NCBI RefSeq assembly: GCF_030499535.1
Contig: NZ_JASTLB010000001.1
Coordinates: 1,364,001 to 1,428,000 of the forward strand
Reading direction: 5' to 3'
Source of the DNA: Streptomyces sp. TG1A-8
GTDB taxonomy: Bacteria; Actinomycetota; Actinomycetes; Streptomycetales; Streptomycetaceae
DNA: 64,000 nucleotides
Each line of letters opens with the position of its first letter. Within the stretch, counting starts at the first letter, position 1. Positions 35,810 to 47,128 of the stretch are shown here, in pieces. The notes under the pieces were generated by a model. That model made no database searches, was not told the DNA's origin, and worked only from the letters and a program-made list of their open reading frames with translations. The translations under genes and the position numbers were made by a program.

Positions 35810-36824
35810 CGCGGGTGCTCGTCCCGGCCGGCCGGGCGGCCCGGTCGCCGGGCGCGGGTCCGCGCGCCTCGTGCCGGTCGAGGAGCGCGACGACGAGGTG
35901 GTGGGGAAGGGTCAGCGCCGCGAGGACGGCCACCCCGGCGGCGGCCAGGGCGTGACGGTGCGGCTCGCCCAGGCGGGCCGCGGCGACGGAGGCGGCCAGG
36001 ACCACGGCGGTGGGGAGGGCCGCCCGGCGGTGGAAGCGGCGCAGGGGCGGACCCAGGTGCCCGGCGCACAGGGCGGGGCGGTTGGCCGGGTCGGCCAGGA
36101 GCAGGCGTGCGATGTGCCGCACGGAGTGCCAGGCGGCGAAATAGGCGGCGAACGCCACCAAGGGGTGGACCGTCCAGAACAGGACGGCCAGCAGGAGCAG
36201 TTCGGCGGCGTCGTGGTGGCGGCGGTGGCGCAGCAGCAGGGCACACGCGGTCACCGCGGCGGCGGCCGTCAAGGCGGTCGCCGCCGCGGTGACCGGGGCG
36301 GCCAGCAGCCAGGGGGCCCCGGGGGTCAGGGCGGCGACGAGGCCCCGCACGGCGTGCGGGTGCCGTGCCAGCGGCAGCACCGTGACGACCGCGCCGTAGG
36401 CGAGCGCGCACAGTGCCGGGCCCGGTGGGCGGGTGCCTCCCGCGCGCAGGGCGTTCGCGTGCGTCTCCCCGCGGCCGAAGTGCAGCGCCGACAGGGCCAG
36501 GAACGCGCACAGCGCGGGGGCCGGGGCCCACAGGGCGCAGGCGAAGGCGGCTGCGGCGGCACCGGCGTAGGCCAGCAGGAGGAGGGCCTGCCGGCCGCGG
36601 TCCGCCGCGTGCGCCCGGCACCAGGCGGGGACCAGGTGGTCGACGGCACCGTGGGGCACCCCGGCCGCGAGGCCGGCGGCGAAGACCGTGGACGCGTGGT
36701 CGTCCCACAGGGCCGGGCGGACGCACTGCACGGCGAGGACGCACAGGACCGCCGCGACGGAGACGCGCCCCGCCCAGCGGAGGGGGCGCCCGGCCGCCCG
36801 GCCGCCCTGCGGGAGGGGACGCAT
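35805..36824 (-). CDS. blh: Brp/Blh-type beta-carotene 15,15'-dioxygenase
   Basis: 339-residue polytopic membrane enzyme that splits beta-carotene into two retinals. The conserved histidines that hold the iron are visible: GVPHGAVDHLV (about residues 56-66), ALHFGRGE, AAWHSVRHIARLL and LPHHLVVALLDRHE. Several hydrophobic helices span the chain. It begins 7 bases after the rhodopsin stop, on the same strand, so the chromophore enzyme and opsin are co-transcribed and probably translationally coupled. The carotenoid source must be encoded elsewhere. Confidence 0.9.
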   Translation of the reverse strand: MRPLPQGGRAAGRPLRWAGRVSVAAVLCVLAVQCVRPALWDDHASTVFAAGLAAGVPHGAVDHLVPAWCRAHAADRGRQALLLLAYAGAAAAAFACALWAPAPALCAFLALSALHFGRGETHANALRAGGTRPPGPALCALAYGAVVTVLPLARHPHAVRGLVAALTPGAPWLLAAPVTAAATALTAAAAVTACALLLRHRRHHDAAELLLLAVLFWTVHPLVAFAAYFAAWHSVRHIARLLLADPANRPALCAGHLGPPLRRFHRRAALPTAVVLAASVAAARLGEPHRHALAAAGVAVLAALTLPHHLVVALLDRHEARGPAPGDRAARPAGTSTRA

Positions 36825-36831
36825 GGGCGTG

Positions 36832-37803
36832 TCAGGACCTCGGGTGCCCGTTGCCGTCGGACACCCGCACGGGTGCCGGGTGGGCGCCGTGCCCGGTCAG
36901 GGCCGCGGCCACCGGCGGCCACGCGTCGGCCTGCTTGACCGAGGAGATCCACACCTCCTCGGGGTGGGTCTCGGTTCCGGAGCGCACGTCTTCGGCGGTA
37001 CGCATCTTCGCCACCTTGTGGATCATGGCACCGAAAGCGACCTTGGCGGTGACGTCGGCGGCGCAGAGGCCGAGCTGGGTGACGAGCGCCCAGGCGACCA
37101 GGTGGGAACCGGCCCCCACGGACTGCTGGATCAGGTAGATCAGCGGATAGGCGCCGAAGACGGAGAACTGCATGATCGTCGCCCGCCTGAGGGTGGCGAA
37201 GGTGCCGGGGGGCAGCTCCCCGGCGCTGTCCAGGACGGCCTTGCCCAGCGCGGCGTAGAGGACGAGGAAGAACACCGTGCTGACGGCGGCCCACACGACC
37301 AGCCACAGCACACGGTTGCCCGCGTCGAGGACCTCCGCGCCGAGGAAGCCGGTCACGATCATCAAGAAGGCCGAGGCGACGGCCACGGCGCGGAGGGCGA
37401 ACAGCTTCTTGCCGGCGACCGCGCACACGGCCAGCAGCTCCACCGCGAGCAGGGGGACGGTCACGCTCCAGTCGGCGTACCGCAGTCCGCCGGCGAAGGC
37501 GGAGGTGCCGGTGGGCACGTACCGGCCACCGCGCAGGGTGAAGGAGGTCTGCCAGCTGACGAACAGCGCGACGTAGGCCAGGAAGGCGACGGCCTGGAGA
37601 AGGGCGCTGGCGATGCCGGCGCCCCGGTAGCGGGGGGAGACGTCGTTGCGGGTGGAGAGCGCGTAGACGAACCCCGAGAGGAGGGCGAAGGCAGCCGCCG
37701 CCAGGGCGTACTGGATCATGTTGTACTCGCCGACCGTGTAGGTCAGGGTCCCGGTGAACTCCCCCCTCCCCGGGGGAGCGGCCAGTGCGTTGGTGGGCAG
37801 CAC
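36832..37803 (-). CDS. Microbial rhodopsin, probable light-driven outward proton pump (DTE motif)
   Basis: 323 residues and seven transmembrane helices (first near 28-50, last near 236-262). Helix C reads RYADWSVTVPLLAVE: R108, D111 (proton acceptor, bR D85), T115 (bR T89) and E122 (donor, as Glu in proteorhodopsin). Helix G reads AADVTAKVAFG: D250 counter-ion and Schiff-base lysine K254. Helix F keeps AYP. L119 aligns with proteorhodopsin L105, predicting green absorption. The helix-B histidine that pairs with the acceptor in proteorhodopsin is Ala here. About 55 hydrophilic residues follow helix G. The GTG at 37803 is preferred for AGGAGG just upstream; a longer start would add 12 non-helical residues. 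Co-transcribed with blh. Confidence 0.93.
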   Translation of the reverse strand: MLPTNALAAPPGRGEFTGTLTYTVGEYNMIQYALAAAAFALLSGFVYALSTRNDVSPRYRGAGIASALLQAVAFLAYVALFVSWQTSFTLRGGRYVPTGTSAFAGGLRYADWSVTVPLLAVELLAVCAVAGKKLFALRAVAVASAFLMIVTGFLGAEVLDAGNRVLWLVVWAAVSTVFFLVLYAALGKAVLDSAGELPPGTFATLRRATIMQFSVFGAYPLIYLIQQSVGAGSHLVAWALVTQLGLCAADVTAKVAFGAMIHKVAKMRTAEDVRSGTETHPEEVWISSVKQADAWPPVAAALTGHGAHPAPVRVSDGNGHPRS

Positions 37804-38488
37804 GGAAGCCTCCTGGCGCCATGGCGCGTCCGGCCCCACCGGCGGGAGGGGGCCACTGCTCCGACGTTAAGCGGCGGCCCGTGACCGCGGCGACTTCACG
37901 GAACCGTTCGGGGGACACGGCGCGGGCCGCCCGCACCGGACCGCGGGACTCCCCGGCCCCACGCCGCCGCGCGGTGGAGGCCGGGGGGTGTCTGCGCGGG
38001 ACCGGCGACCCGGTTCGCACCGCGGCGGACGGCTGCGGTTCCCGCCCCCGGGGCGGGAGCACCGCGGCCACCTGCGCTGTCGTCCCGGTCGGCGGGGAAC
38101 GGGGAGCGCGCGGAAGCGGGTGGACCCGCTGTGCCGGCAGACCGGCCTGTCCCGCGAGACCCTCGTCGAGCGGACGGCCGACCCGTTCCGGGGCCGGTAC
38201 GGCCTCACGGACGGCGCGGTGACCGGGCAGGAGCCGGCGCGCGCAGGAGCTGGCCCGCGCCAGGTTCGGCTCCCCCGCCCGGACGGCCCGGGTGCCCTGA
38301 CGGCCGTGCGCACCGCACGCCCCGACCGGGCACGGGGGGACGTGCGGCACGGTGCCGGTGGGCCCGGGTCACCGGCCGGGGACGCAGCGGGCTGCCCCTT
38401 CCCCCGCACAGGGAGTCGTGTGACACTGTCGTCCCCGCCCTCCCCCGCGGACCCCTTCCGTACCCCCCTCTCCCCCGAGAAGTGCGCC
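37804..38488. other. Divergent intergenic region, rhodopsin versus lipoprotein
   Basis: About 685 bases that must hold the rhodopsin and lipoprotein promoters. No clear -10/-35 or known light-regulator site was recognised. A segment near 38130-38250 reads like an isolated coding remnant on the plus strand (VDPLCRQTGLSRETLVERTA) without a start or family match. Confidence 0.35.
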
Positions 38489-39160
38489 GTGCGTTCCCTT
38501 CCTCTGCCGCTCGCCCTCACCGCGCGTCTGACCCCGGTCGCCGTGCTGGCCTGCGCCGGCTGGATGCTGTCGTCGGGCCCGGCCGCGCCGTCGTCCGCCG
38601 CCGGCCACCCGCCCGGGTCGAGCACGCCCGCCCGCCCGGACTCCGCGCCCTCCTCCCCCGCCGCGGAGCCCAAGACCTACACCACCGCGCCCGCGCCCTG
38701 CGCGAGCGTGCCCGCGGCGGCGGTCAAGTCCTTGGTACCGGGGGCGAGGACGGCGGGCAAGGAGATCCCCTCGACGGACACCGAGCTGCGCCGCACCTGC
38801 TCCTGGAACGCGCTCAAGGGCTACGACTACCGCTGGCTCGACGTCTCCTTCGAGGTCACCGCCTCCGACCGGCAGGCGGCGAAGGAGTACGAGCAGACGG
38901 TCACCGGCAAGAGCGGCGGAGGGACCGTCCCGGGGCTCGGGGACAGCGCCTACTCGGTCGTGAACCTCACCACCGAGGACGGGCAGCAGACCCGCGAGGG
39001 CACGGTCGTGGCCCGCGTCTCCAACGCCCTGGTGGTCGTCACCTACAACGGCAGCGACTTCGAGACGAAGAGGGCGCCGGGCACGGACGAGGTCAACAAG
39101 GGCGCCATCCGGGCCGCCAGGGCCGCGGTGGCCGCGCTGCGGGACGGCCGGTCCGGCTGA
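38489..39160 (+). CDS. Lipoprotein, DUF3558-like
   Basis: 223 residues. The signal (VRSLPLPLALTARLTPVAV) ends in the lipobox VLAC, so it should be lipid-anchored outside the membrane. A Pro/Ser-rich linker follows, then a domain starting CASVPAAAVKSLVPGA with a second cysteine in RRTCSWNAL, the pattern of DUF3558 lipoproteins. Function unknown. The GTG at 38489 is seven bases after GAGAAG. Confidence 0.75.
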   Translation: MRSLPLPLALTARLTPVAVLACAGWMLSSGPAAPSSAAGHPPGSSTPARPDSAPSSPAAEPKTYTTAPAPCASVPAAAVKSLVPGARTAGKEIPSTDTELRRTCSWNALKGYDYRWLDVSFEVTASDRQAAKEYEQTVTGKSGGGTVPGLGDSAYSVVNLTTEDGQQTREGTVVARVSNALVVVTYNGSDFETKRAPGTDEVNKGAIRAARAAVAALRDGRSG

Positions 39161-39309
39161 CCGCCCGGCCGGGCCGCGGGCCGCACCGCGGCGGTCCGCC
39201 GGCTCCCGGCCGGGAGCGTCGGCGCCGGGCAGGGCGCCGGCGGGGTGCCGGGGCCCACCGCCCGGCCGTGGCCGTGGAGAGGGCGACGGGGCGGCCGGAC
39301 GGGCCTGGG

Positions 39310-40329
39310 TCAGACGTCGACGGCCGGGATGACCTCGGCGCCGTAGGCGTCGATGGTGGCTTCCTGGGCGTCGTGCATGTCGTACACCGCGAACTGGTCG
39401 ACGCCCAGTTCGCGCAGGGCGGTCAGCTTCTCGATGTGCCGTTCGGCCGGTCCGACGACGCAGAACCGGTCGACGATCTCGTCGGGCACGAACCGGGTGT
39501 CGGGGTTGCCGCTGCGTCCGTGGTGGGCGTAGTCGTAGCCCTGGCGGGCCTTGACGTAGGCGGTGAGTTCGCCGGGGATCCGCGCGGAGTGCTCGCCGTA
39601 CCGGGCGACCAGGTCGGCGACGTGGTTGCCGACCATGCCGCCGAACCAGCGGCACTGCTCGCGGGCGTGGGCGAGCGCCCCGGGCGAGTCGTCCTCGGTG
39701 ACGTAGGCGGGGGCGGCCACGCAGACGGTGACCTCGGACGGGTCCCGGCCGGCGGCGACGGCCGCGTCCTTGACGGCCTTCACCATGTACTCGGTCAGGT
39801 ACGGGTCGGCCAGCTGGAGGATGAACCCGTCGGCCTCCTCACCGGCCGTCTTCAGCGCCTTCGGCCCGTACGCGGCCATCCAGACGGGCAGTTCGGCGCC
39901 CGGGGCGATCCACGGGAACCTGATCACCGTGCCGCCGAGGTCGGCCTCCTCGCCCCGGCCGAGGGCGCGGATGACCTTCATCGCCTCGCTGATCCGCGCG
40001 AGGGTGTGGGGTCTGCGGCCCGCGACGCGCATCGCGGAGTCGCCGCGGCCGATGCCGCACACCGTGCGGTTTCCGAACATGTCGTTCAGGGTGGCGAAGG
40101 CGGAGGCGGTGACCTCCCAGGTGCGGGTGCCCGGGTTGGTGACCATCGAGCCGACCTTGAGCCTGGTGGTGTGGGCGAGGATCTGGCTGTAGATCACGAA
40201 CGGCTCCTGCCACAGCACGGCGGAGTCGAAGGTCCAGCCGTACGTGAAGCCGTTGCGCTCGGCGCGCTTCATCAGGCTGACGACACGGGAGGCCGGCGGG
40301 TCGGTCTGCAGGACGAGTCCGAAGTCCAT
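39310..40329 (-). CDS. LLM class flavin/F420-dependent oxidoreductase (TIGR03842-type)
   Basis: 339-residue bacterial luciferase-like TIM barrel: MDFGLVLQTDPPASRVVSLM, GYGWTFDS-like helix start, LKVGSMVTNPGTRTWEVTAS, GIGRGDSAMRVAGRRP and VWMAAYGPKALKTAGEEADG. The family uses FMN or F420. It lies 11 bases after the dihydropyrimidinase gene and reads the same way, matching the hydantoin/pyrimidine gene neighbourhoods where this subfamily is usual. It may oxidise or reduce a pyrimidine-derived ring. ATG at 40329 with AGGAGGGG upstream. Confidence 0.88.
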   Translation of the reverse strand: MDFGLVLQTDPPASRVVSLMKRAERNGFTYGWTFDSAVLWQEPFVIYSQILAHTTRLKVGSMVTNPGTRTWEVTASAFATLNDMFGNRTVCGIGRGDSAMRVAGRRPHTLARISEAMKVIRALGRGEEADLGGTVIRFPWIAPGAELPVWMAAYGPKALKTAGEEADGFILQLADPYLTEYMVKAVKDAAVAAGRDPSEVTVCVAAPAYVTEDDSPGALAHAREQCRWFGGMVGNHVADLVARYGEHSARIPGELTAYVKARQGYDYAHHGRSGNPDTRFVPDEIVDRFCVVGPAERHIEKLTALRELGVDQFAVYDMHDAQEATIDAYGAEVIPAVDV

Positions 40330-40340
40330 GGGCGCCCCTC

Positions 40341-41744
40341 CTAGGCGAGGTACTGGCAGGTGGAGCGCGGGGTGAAGACGCCGTGCCCGGCGCGTCCGGT
40401 GTACCGCCGCCGGTCGACGACGGTCTCGCCGCGCGAGAGGACCGTCTCGACCCGGCCGGTGACCCGCTTGCCCTCGTACGCCGAGTAGTCGACGTTCATG
40501 TGGTGGGTCCCGGCGGACATGACCTGCTCGGCGTGCGGGTCGTAGATCACGACGTCGGCGTCGGCGCCGGGGGCGATGGTGCCCTTCTTCGGGTACAGGC
40601 CGAACATGCGGGCCGGGGCGGCACAGGCGATCTCGATCCAGCGGCGGCGGGAGATGTGTCCGTCGACGACGGCCTGGTGCAGCAGGTCCATGCGGTTCTC
40701 GACGCCCGGCACGCCGTTGGGGATCCTGGAGAAGTCGCCGCGGCCCAGTTCCTTCTGGCCCGCGAAGCAGAAGGGGCAGTGGTCGGTGGAGACCACCTGG
40801 AGGTCGTCGGTGCGCAGGCCCCTCCACAGGGCCGCCTGGTGCTCGCGCGGCCTGAGCGGGGTGCTGCACACGTACTTCGCGCCCTCGAAACCGGGTTCGG
40901 CGAGGTTGTCGGCGGACAGGAACAGGTACTGCGGGCAGGTCTCGCCGAAGACGTGCAGCCCCTCGTCGCGGGCCCGCGTCAGCTCGGCCACCGCCTCCGC
41001 GGCCGAGACGTGCACGACGTACAGCGGGGCCCCGGCGACCTGGGCGAGCCGGATGGCGCGGTGGGTGGCCTCGGCCTCCAGCAGGGCCTTGCGGACCTCG
41101 CCGTGGTGGCGGGGGGCGCTCTCGCCGCGGGCGAGTGCCTGCTCGACCAGGACGTCGATGGCGATGCCGTTCTCGGCGTGCATCATGATCAGCCCGCCGT
41201 TGCCGGCGGCGCGCTGCATGGCCCGCAGGATCTGCCCGTCGTCGGAGTAGAAGACCCCCGGGTAGGCCATGAACTGCTTGAACGAGGTCACGCCCTCCTC
41301 GACCAGCAGGTCCATCTCCTTGAGCGTCTCCGCGTTGACGTCGGAGACGATCATGTGGAAGGCGTAGTCGATCGCGCAGTTGCCCTCGGCCTTGGCGTGC
41401 CAGGCGTCCAGGCCCTCGCGCAGGGTGCGGCCGGCGCTCTGGACGGCGAAGTCCACGATCGTGGTGGTGCCGCCCCAGGCGGCGGCCCGGGTGCCGGTCT
41501 CGAAGGTGTCGGCGGCGCGGGTGCCGCCGAACGGCATCTCCATGTGCGTGTGGGCGTCGACGCCGCCCGGGATGACGTACTTCCCGGTGGCGTCGACGAC
41601 CCGGTCGGCGGTGAACGCCCCGGCGGCGGGTGTGCCGGAGGCGGCGAGGGCGGCGATGCGGCCGTCCTCGACCAGGACGTCGGCGTGGATCTCGTCGGAC
41701 GCGGTGACGACGAGGCCGCCGCGGATGACGGTACGGCTGCTCAT
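40341..41744 (-). CDS. hydA: Dihydropyrimidinase (D-hydantoinase)
   Basis: 467 residues of the amidohydrolase superfamily. Metal-binding HxH is in GGVDAHTHMEMPFGG, the carboxylated Lys is in TSFKQFMAYPG, further ligands are in MHAENGIAI and YVVHVSAAEA, and the substrate Asp in STDHCPFCF. It opens dihydrouracil or hydantoin rings. The next step is the carbamoyl amidohydrolase at 42301. The ATG at 41744 has GGGAGAGAGGGA upstream. About 40 bases separate it from the aminotransferase relic. Confidence 0.93.
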   Translation of the reverse strand: MSSRTVIRGGLVVTASDEIHADVLVEDGRIAALAASGTPAAGAFTADRVVDATGKYVIPGGVDAHTHMEMPFGGTRAADTFETGTRAAAWGGTTTIVDFAVQSAGRTLREGLDAWHAKAEGNCAIDYAFHMIVSDVNAETLKEMDLLVEEGVTSFKQFMAYPGVFYSDDGQILRAMQRAAGNGGLIMMHAENGIAIDVLVEQALARGESAPRHHGEVRKALLEAEATHRAIRLAQVAGAPLYVVHVSAAEAVAELTRARDEGLHVFGETCPQYLFLSADNLAEPGFEGAKYVCSTPLRPREHQAALWRGLRTDDLQVVSTDHCPFCFAGQKELGRGDFSRIPNGVPGVENRMDLLHQAVVDGHISRRRWIEIACAAPARMFGLYPKKGTIAPGADADVVIYDPHAEQVMSAGTHHMNVDYSAYEGKRVTGRVETVLSRGETVVDRRRYTGRAGHGVFTPRSTCQYLA

Positions 41745-41785
41745 GGTCCCTCTCTCCCAGGATGAACGGTCCGGCCGGGGTGCCG

Positions 41786-42304
41786 TCAGCGGCCTGTACG
41801 CCCCCGGGGCCCGGTCGCGGTGGAACCGCCGGCGGCCTGGGACCGGCCGCGGTCGCCGGTGGGGCCGGCCGTGCGGGAGGAACGGCCGTGGTGGCCGTTG
41901 CGCGCGGCCCGCACGGTGTTGCTGCGCCGGTGGGCGGTGGCGAGCAGCAGGGCGGTGCCTCCGGCCCCGGTGCCGGAGGCCGTGAAGAACGCCCGGGCGC
42001 CCGGAACGCCGCTCGACTGGTCGATGGGCCGGGTGGGTTCGGTGGGTTCGACCACCGGCCGGTTGAGGTGGGGGGCCGGGGAGCGGATGATCCGGCCGGC
42101 CTGCCCGGTGACCGCCCCGGTCGCCCCGGGCAGCGCGTGCGCGGTCGTGGCGGCGGGGAGACCGCCGAGGGAGCCGGGGTGCGTGCGGCGCCGCGCGCCC
42201 CGGACGTACCGGCCCTCGCCGTGGGCGGCCTCCGGCGGGTCGCCGTGGTGGAGGGCGGGCCGGCCGGGCGGGACGCGGCGGTGGCGGGCGCGGAGGCCGT
42301 TCAC
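41786..42304 (-). pseudogene. Relic of class III (aspartate/beta-alanine-type) aminotransferase
   Basis: An open frame of 172 codons starts at a GTG overlapping the amidohydrolase stop (GTGA). It aligns end to end with the N-terminal third of class III aminotransferases usual in this operon: HGEGRYV, TAHALPGATGAVTGQAGRII, LNRPVVE, ARAFFTASGTGAG, ALLLATAHRRSNTV, ARNGHHGRSS. Expected SGTEAN and YHGRS motifs are degraded (SGTGAG, HHGRS). The Lys-bearing C-terminal two thirds are absent. Arg, Pro and Gly replace many conserved residues. It is a truncated, decayed gene despite the open frame. The intact enzyme would have transaminated beta-alanine. Confidence 0.75.
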
Positions 42305-43143
42305 GGCCGCACCAGCCCTTCGTAGGCGTCGGGGCGGCGGTCGCGGTAGAAGGCCCACTGCTGCCGCACGTCCTCGATGAGGCCGAAGTCGAGCTCGCGG
42401 ACGAGGAGTTCCTCCGCCCTGTCGCTCGCGACGTCCCCGACGAACCGTCCGCGCGGGTCGACGAAGTAGCTCGTGCCGTAGAAGTCGTTGTCCCCGTACT
42501 CCTCCCGTCCCACCCGGTTGATGGCGGCGACGAAGTACTCGTTGGCGACGGCCGCGGCGGGCTGTTCCAGCTGCCACAGGTGGGCGGACAGGCCGCGGTG
42601 GGTGGCGGAGGGGTTGTAGACCAGCTGGGCGCCGTTGAGGCCCAGTTGGCGCCAGCCCTCCGGGAAGTGGCGGTCGTAGCAGATGTAGACGCCGACCTTG
42701 CCCACGGCGGTGTCGAAGACGGGCCAGCCCAGGTTGCCGGGTTTGAAGTAGTACTTCTCCCAGAAGCCCCTGACCTGCGGGATGTGGTGCTTGCGGTACT
42801 TGCCGAGGTAGGTGCCGTCGGCGTCGATCACGGCGGCGGTGTTGTAGTAGAAGCCGGACTGCTCGACCTCGAAGACCGGTACGACGACGACCATGCCGGT
42901 CTCGCGGGCGAGGTCCCGCATCCTGCGCACGGTCGGCCCGTCCGGCACCGGTTCGGCCCAGCGGTAGTGCTCCGGCTCCTGCACCTGGCAGAAGTAGGGG
43001 GCGTTGAAGACCTCCTGGAACCCGATGACCTGCGCACCCCGCCGGGCCGCCTCACGGGCGTGCTCCTCGTGCTTCGCCACCATGGACCCGCTGTCGCCGG
43101 TCCAGGTGGCCTGGACCAGTGCGGCACGTACGACGTTGGCCAT
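42301..43143 (-). CDS. Nitrilase-related carbon-nitrogen hydrolase, probable N-carbamoyl-beta-alanine amidohydrolase
   Basis: 280 residues with the nitrilase triad: Glu in GFQEVFNAPYFC, Lys in LGKYRKHHIPQV, Cys in VGVYICYDRHFPEGWR. Similar to beta-ureidopropionases, which release NH3 and CO2 from N-carbamoyl-beta-alanine. Its operon with dihydropyrimidinase supports this. First gene of the leftward operon, with a 170-base gap upstream. ATG at 43143 with AAGGAGCAGCTC upstream. Confidence 0.9.
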   Translation of the reverse strand: MANVVRAALVQATWTGDSGSMVAKHEEHAREAARRGAQVIGFQEVFNAPYFCQVQEPEHYRWAEPVPDGPTVRRMRDLARETGMVVVVPVFEVEQSGFYYNTAAVIDADGTYLGKYRKHHIPQVRGFWEKYYFKPGNLGWPVFDTAVGKVGVYICYDRHFPEGWRQLGLNGAQLVYNPSATHRGLSAHLWQLEQPAAAVANEYFVAAINRVGREEYGDNDFYGTSYFVDPRGRFVGDVASDRAEELLVRELDFGLIEDVRQQWAFYRDRRPDAYEGLVRP

Positions 43144-43315
43144 GAGCTGCTCCTTCGACGCGACGTCCGAGCGCTACGTCCGCGCAAACGGCCCGTAGAG
43201 GGACGAAAGTAGGCCCCGTGGGGGCCCTTGCCAAGACCATCGCCGGCAACCCGCGGAGCCGATCGCGTTTCGCACCCCTTAGGAGGAGCGGCGGACCGGA
43301 CCCGGGAGGGGCCGG

Positions 43316-43884
43316 TCAGGGCGTGAGGCCGGCGACGCGCAGGGCGTGCACCAGGTCCCGGTGGCGCTCCCCGGAGACGTTGCGGGCGGCCCCTCCAGCA
43401 GGAGCGGGACGATCCGGTGCGGGTCGGCCGCGGCGCTGCGCGCGGCCTCCTGCGGGGTGCCGCCGCGGACGCAGGCGTCCAGCAGGGCCCGCAGCCCGCG
43501 CGCCCGGCCCCGCGCGTCCAGCTCCAGCACGGCGGCGCCGATCTCCTGGGGCGCGGCCGGGCCACCCCCTGCCACAGCACCTGCCGCCCGTCCCCGGTCC
43601 TCCCGGCGGCCGTCAGCACGTCGGCCGTCGTGCCGCGGGCGGCCGCTCCCGCGAACCGGGCGCTCCCCCGGGGTGCGGTGCCCGGCGGGCGCGCCGCCCT
43701 GGTCCAGGCGCGCCAGGAGGCCGTCCGGGTGGTTCGCGAACTCCCCGGCACGGCCGGGGAGTTCGCGAACCACGATCACCGCCGACTCCCGCCCGACCGC
43801 CAGCACTCCGGTCCGTGGCGACACCAGCCGTGTCACGGGCCTGCCGCGTACGGTTTTCGGCAGGGTCCGGAGGACGCACCACAC
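43316..43884 (-). pseudogene. Decayed coding region, family not recognised
   Basis: Strong third-position G/C bias on the minus strand. From a GTG at 43884 the frame reads VSPRTGVLAVGRESAVIVVREL ... ALLDACVRGGTPQEAA ... HRIVPLLLEG. It then continues only after a one-base shift near 43394 as ARNVSGERHRDLVHALRV to a TGA at 43316. The centre is Arg/Gly-rich and looks worn. The shift sits in a C run and could be a sequencing slip. No domain was recognised. Confidence 0.4.
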
Positions 43885-43926
43885 GCTCCCGGCTCCCGCA
43901 CACGCCGGTGACCGCCCGCAGGCGCG

Positions 43927-44178
43927 TCAGACGGGCACCGGCGCGCACCGCGTCACCAGTTCGTCCATGGACAGCCCGAGCGCCCCGGCGAGCGCGGCCA
44001 CCGTGAAGAAGGCGGGCGTCGGCGCACGGCCGGTCTCGATCTTGCGGAGGGTCTCGGCCGAAACGCCCGCCGCGGCCGCGATCTCGGTCATGCTCCGGCC
44101 GCCGCGCGCCTCGCGCAGCAGCCGCCCGAGCCGTTCACCGCGTTCGTGCTCTTCGGGGGTGAGGGGGGTGCGCACCAT
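43927..44178 (-). CDS. XRE family transcriptional regulator
   Basis: 83 residues, almost only a Cro/CI-type HTH: RLGRLLREARGGRSMTEIAA, then AGVSAETLRKIETGRAPTP, then FFTVAALAGALGLSMDEL. The ATG at 44178 lies seven bases after TAGAAT, suggesting a leaderless mRNA; an ATG three codons earlier would overlap the -10. Divergent from the ClpC-like gene with a shared 340-base gap containing a palindrome, so it may regulate itself and perhaps that gene. Confidence 0.82.
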   Translation of the reverse strand: MVRTPLTPEEHERGERLGRLLREARGGRSMTEIAAAAGVSAETLRKIETGRAPTPAFFTVAALAGALGLSMDELVTRCAPVPV

Positions 44179-44185
44179 GCTACCC

Positions 44186-44201
44186 ATTCTAATACCGGTA
44201 T
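44186..44201 (-). promoter_or_regulatory. XRE promoter -10 and ATACCGGTAT palindrome
   Basis: On the minus strand, TAGAAT (44186-44191) lies seven bases before the XRE ATG, immediately preceded by the perfect palindrome ATACCGGTAT (44192-44201). The site sits where a repressor would block the promoter. Confidence 0.55.
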
Positions 44202-44519
44202 AGTAATTGGCGCGATGCGACTGGGGACGGCCCCGCCGATCGACGCGGTGCACGCGGCGCCGAACCGGACGACCGGGCCGCCGACCCGGCGACCGGCTTC
44301 ACCGTGGGCCGCCCGCGCCCGCGGACCTGCGCCTGCCCGGCACCGCCCGGCGGGCCCCCGCGGACGGGACCGGGGCGGCGGCCGCCGGCAACCGTATCGG
44401 TCCCGTCCGCCGCCCCGGGGCGCACACGCCCCCGTAATGGATCGCGCCGTCGTTGCATGGGGGACCCGCTCCCGGGATACCCGGCCGCTCCGCACGTCGT
44501 CTGCGAAGGAAACGAAACG
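44202..44519. other. Remaining intergenic region before the ClpC-like gene
   Basis: About 320 bases with no gene. It must include the clp promoter. No HspR (HAIR) or CIRCE element was recognised. Confidence 0.35.
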
Positions 44520-47117
<2,598 letters not shown>

Positions 47118-47128
47118 GGAGCACGCCG

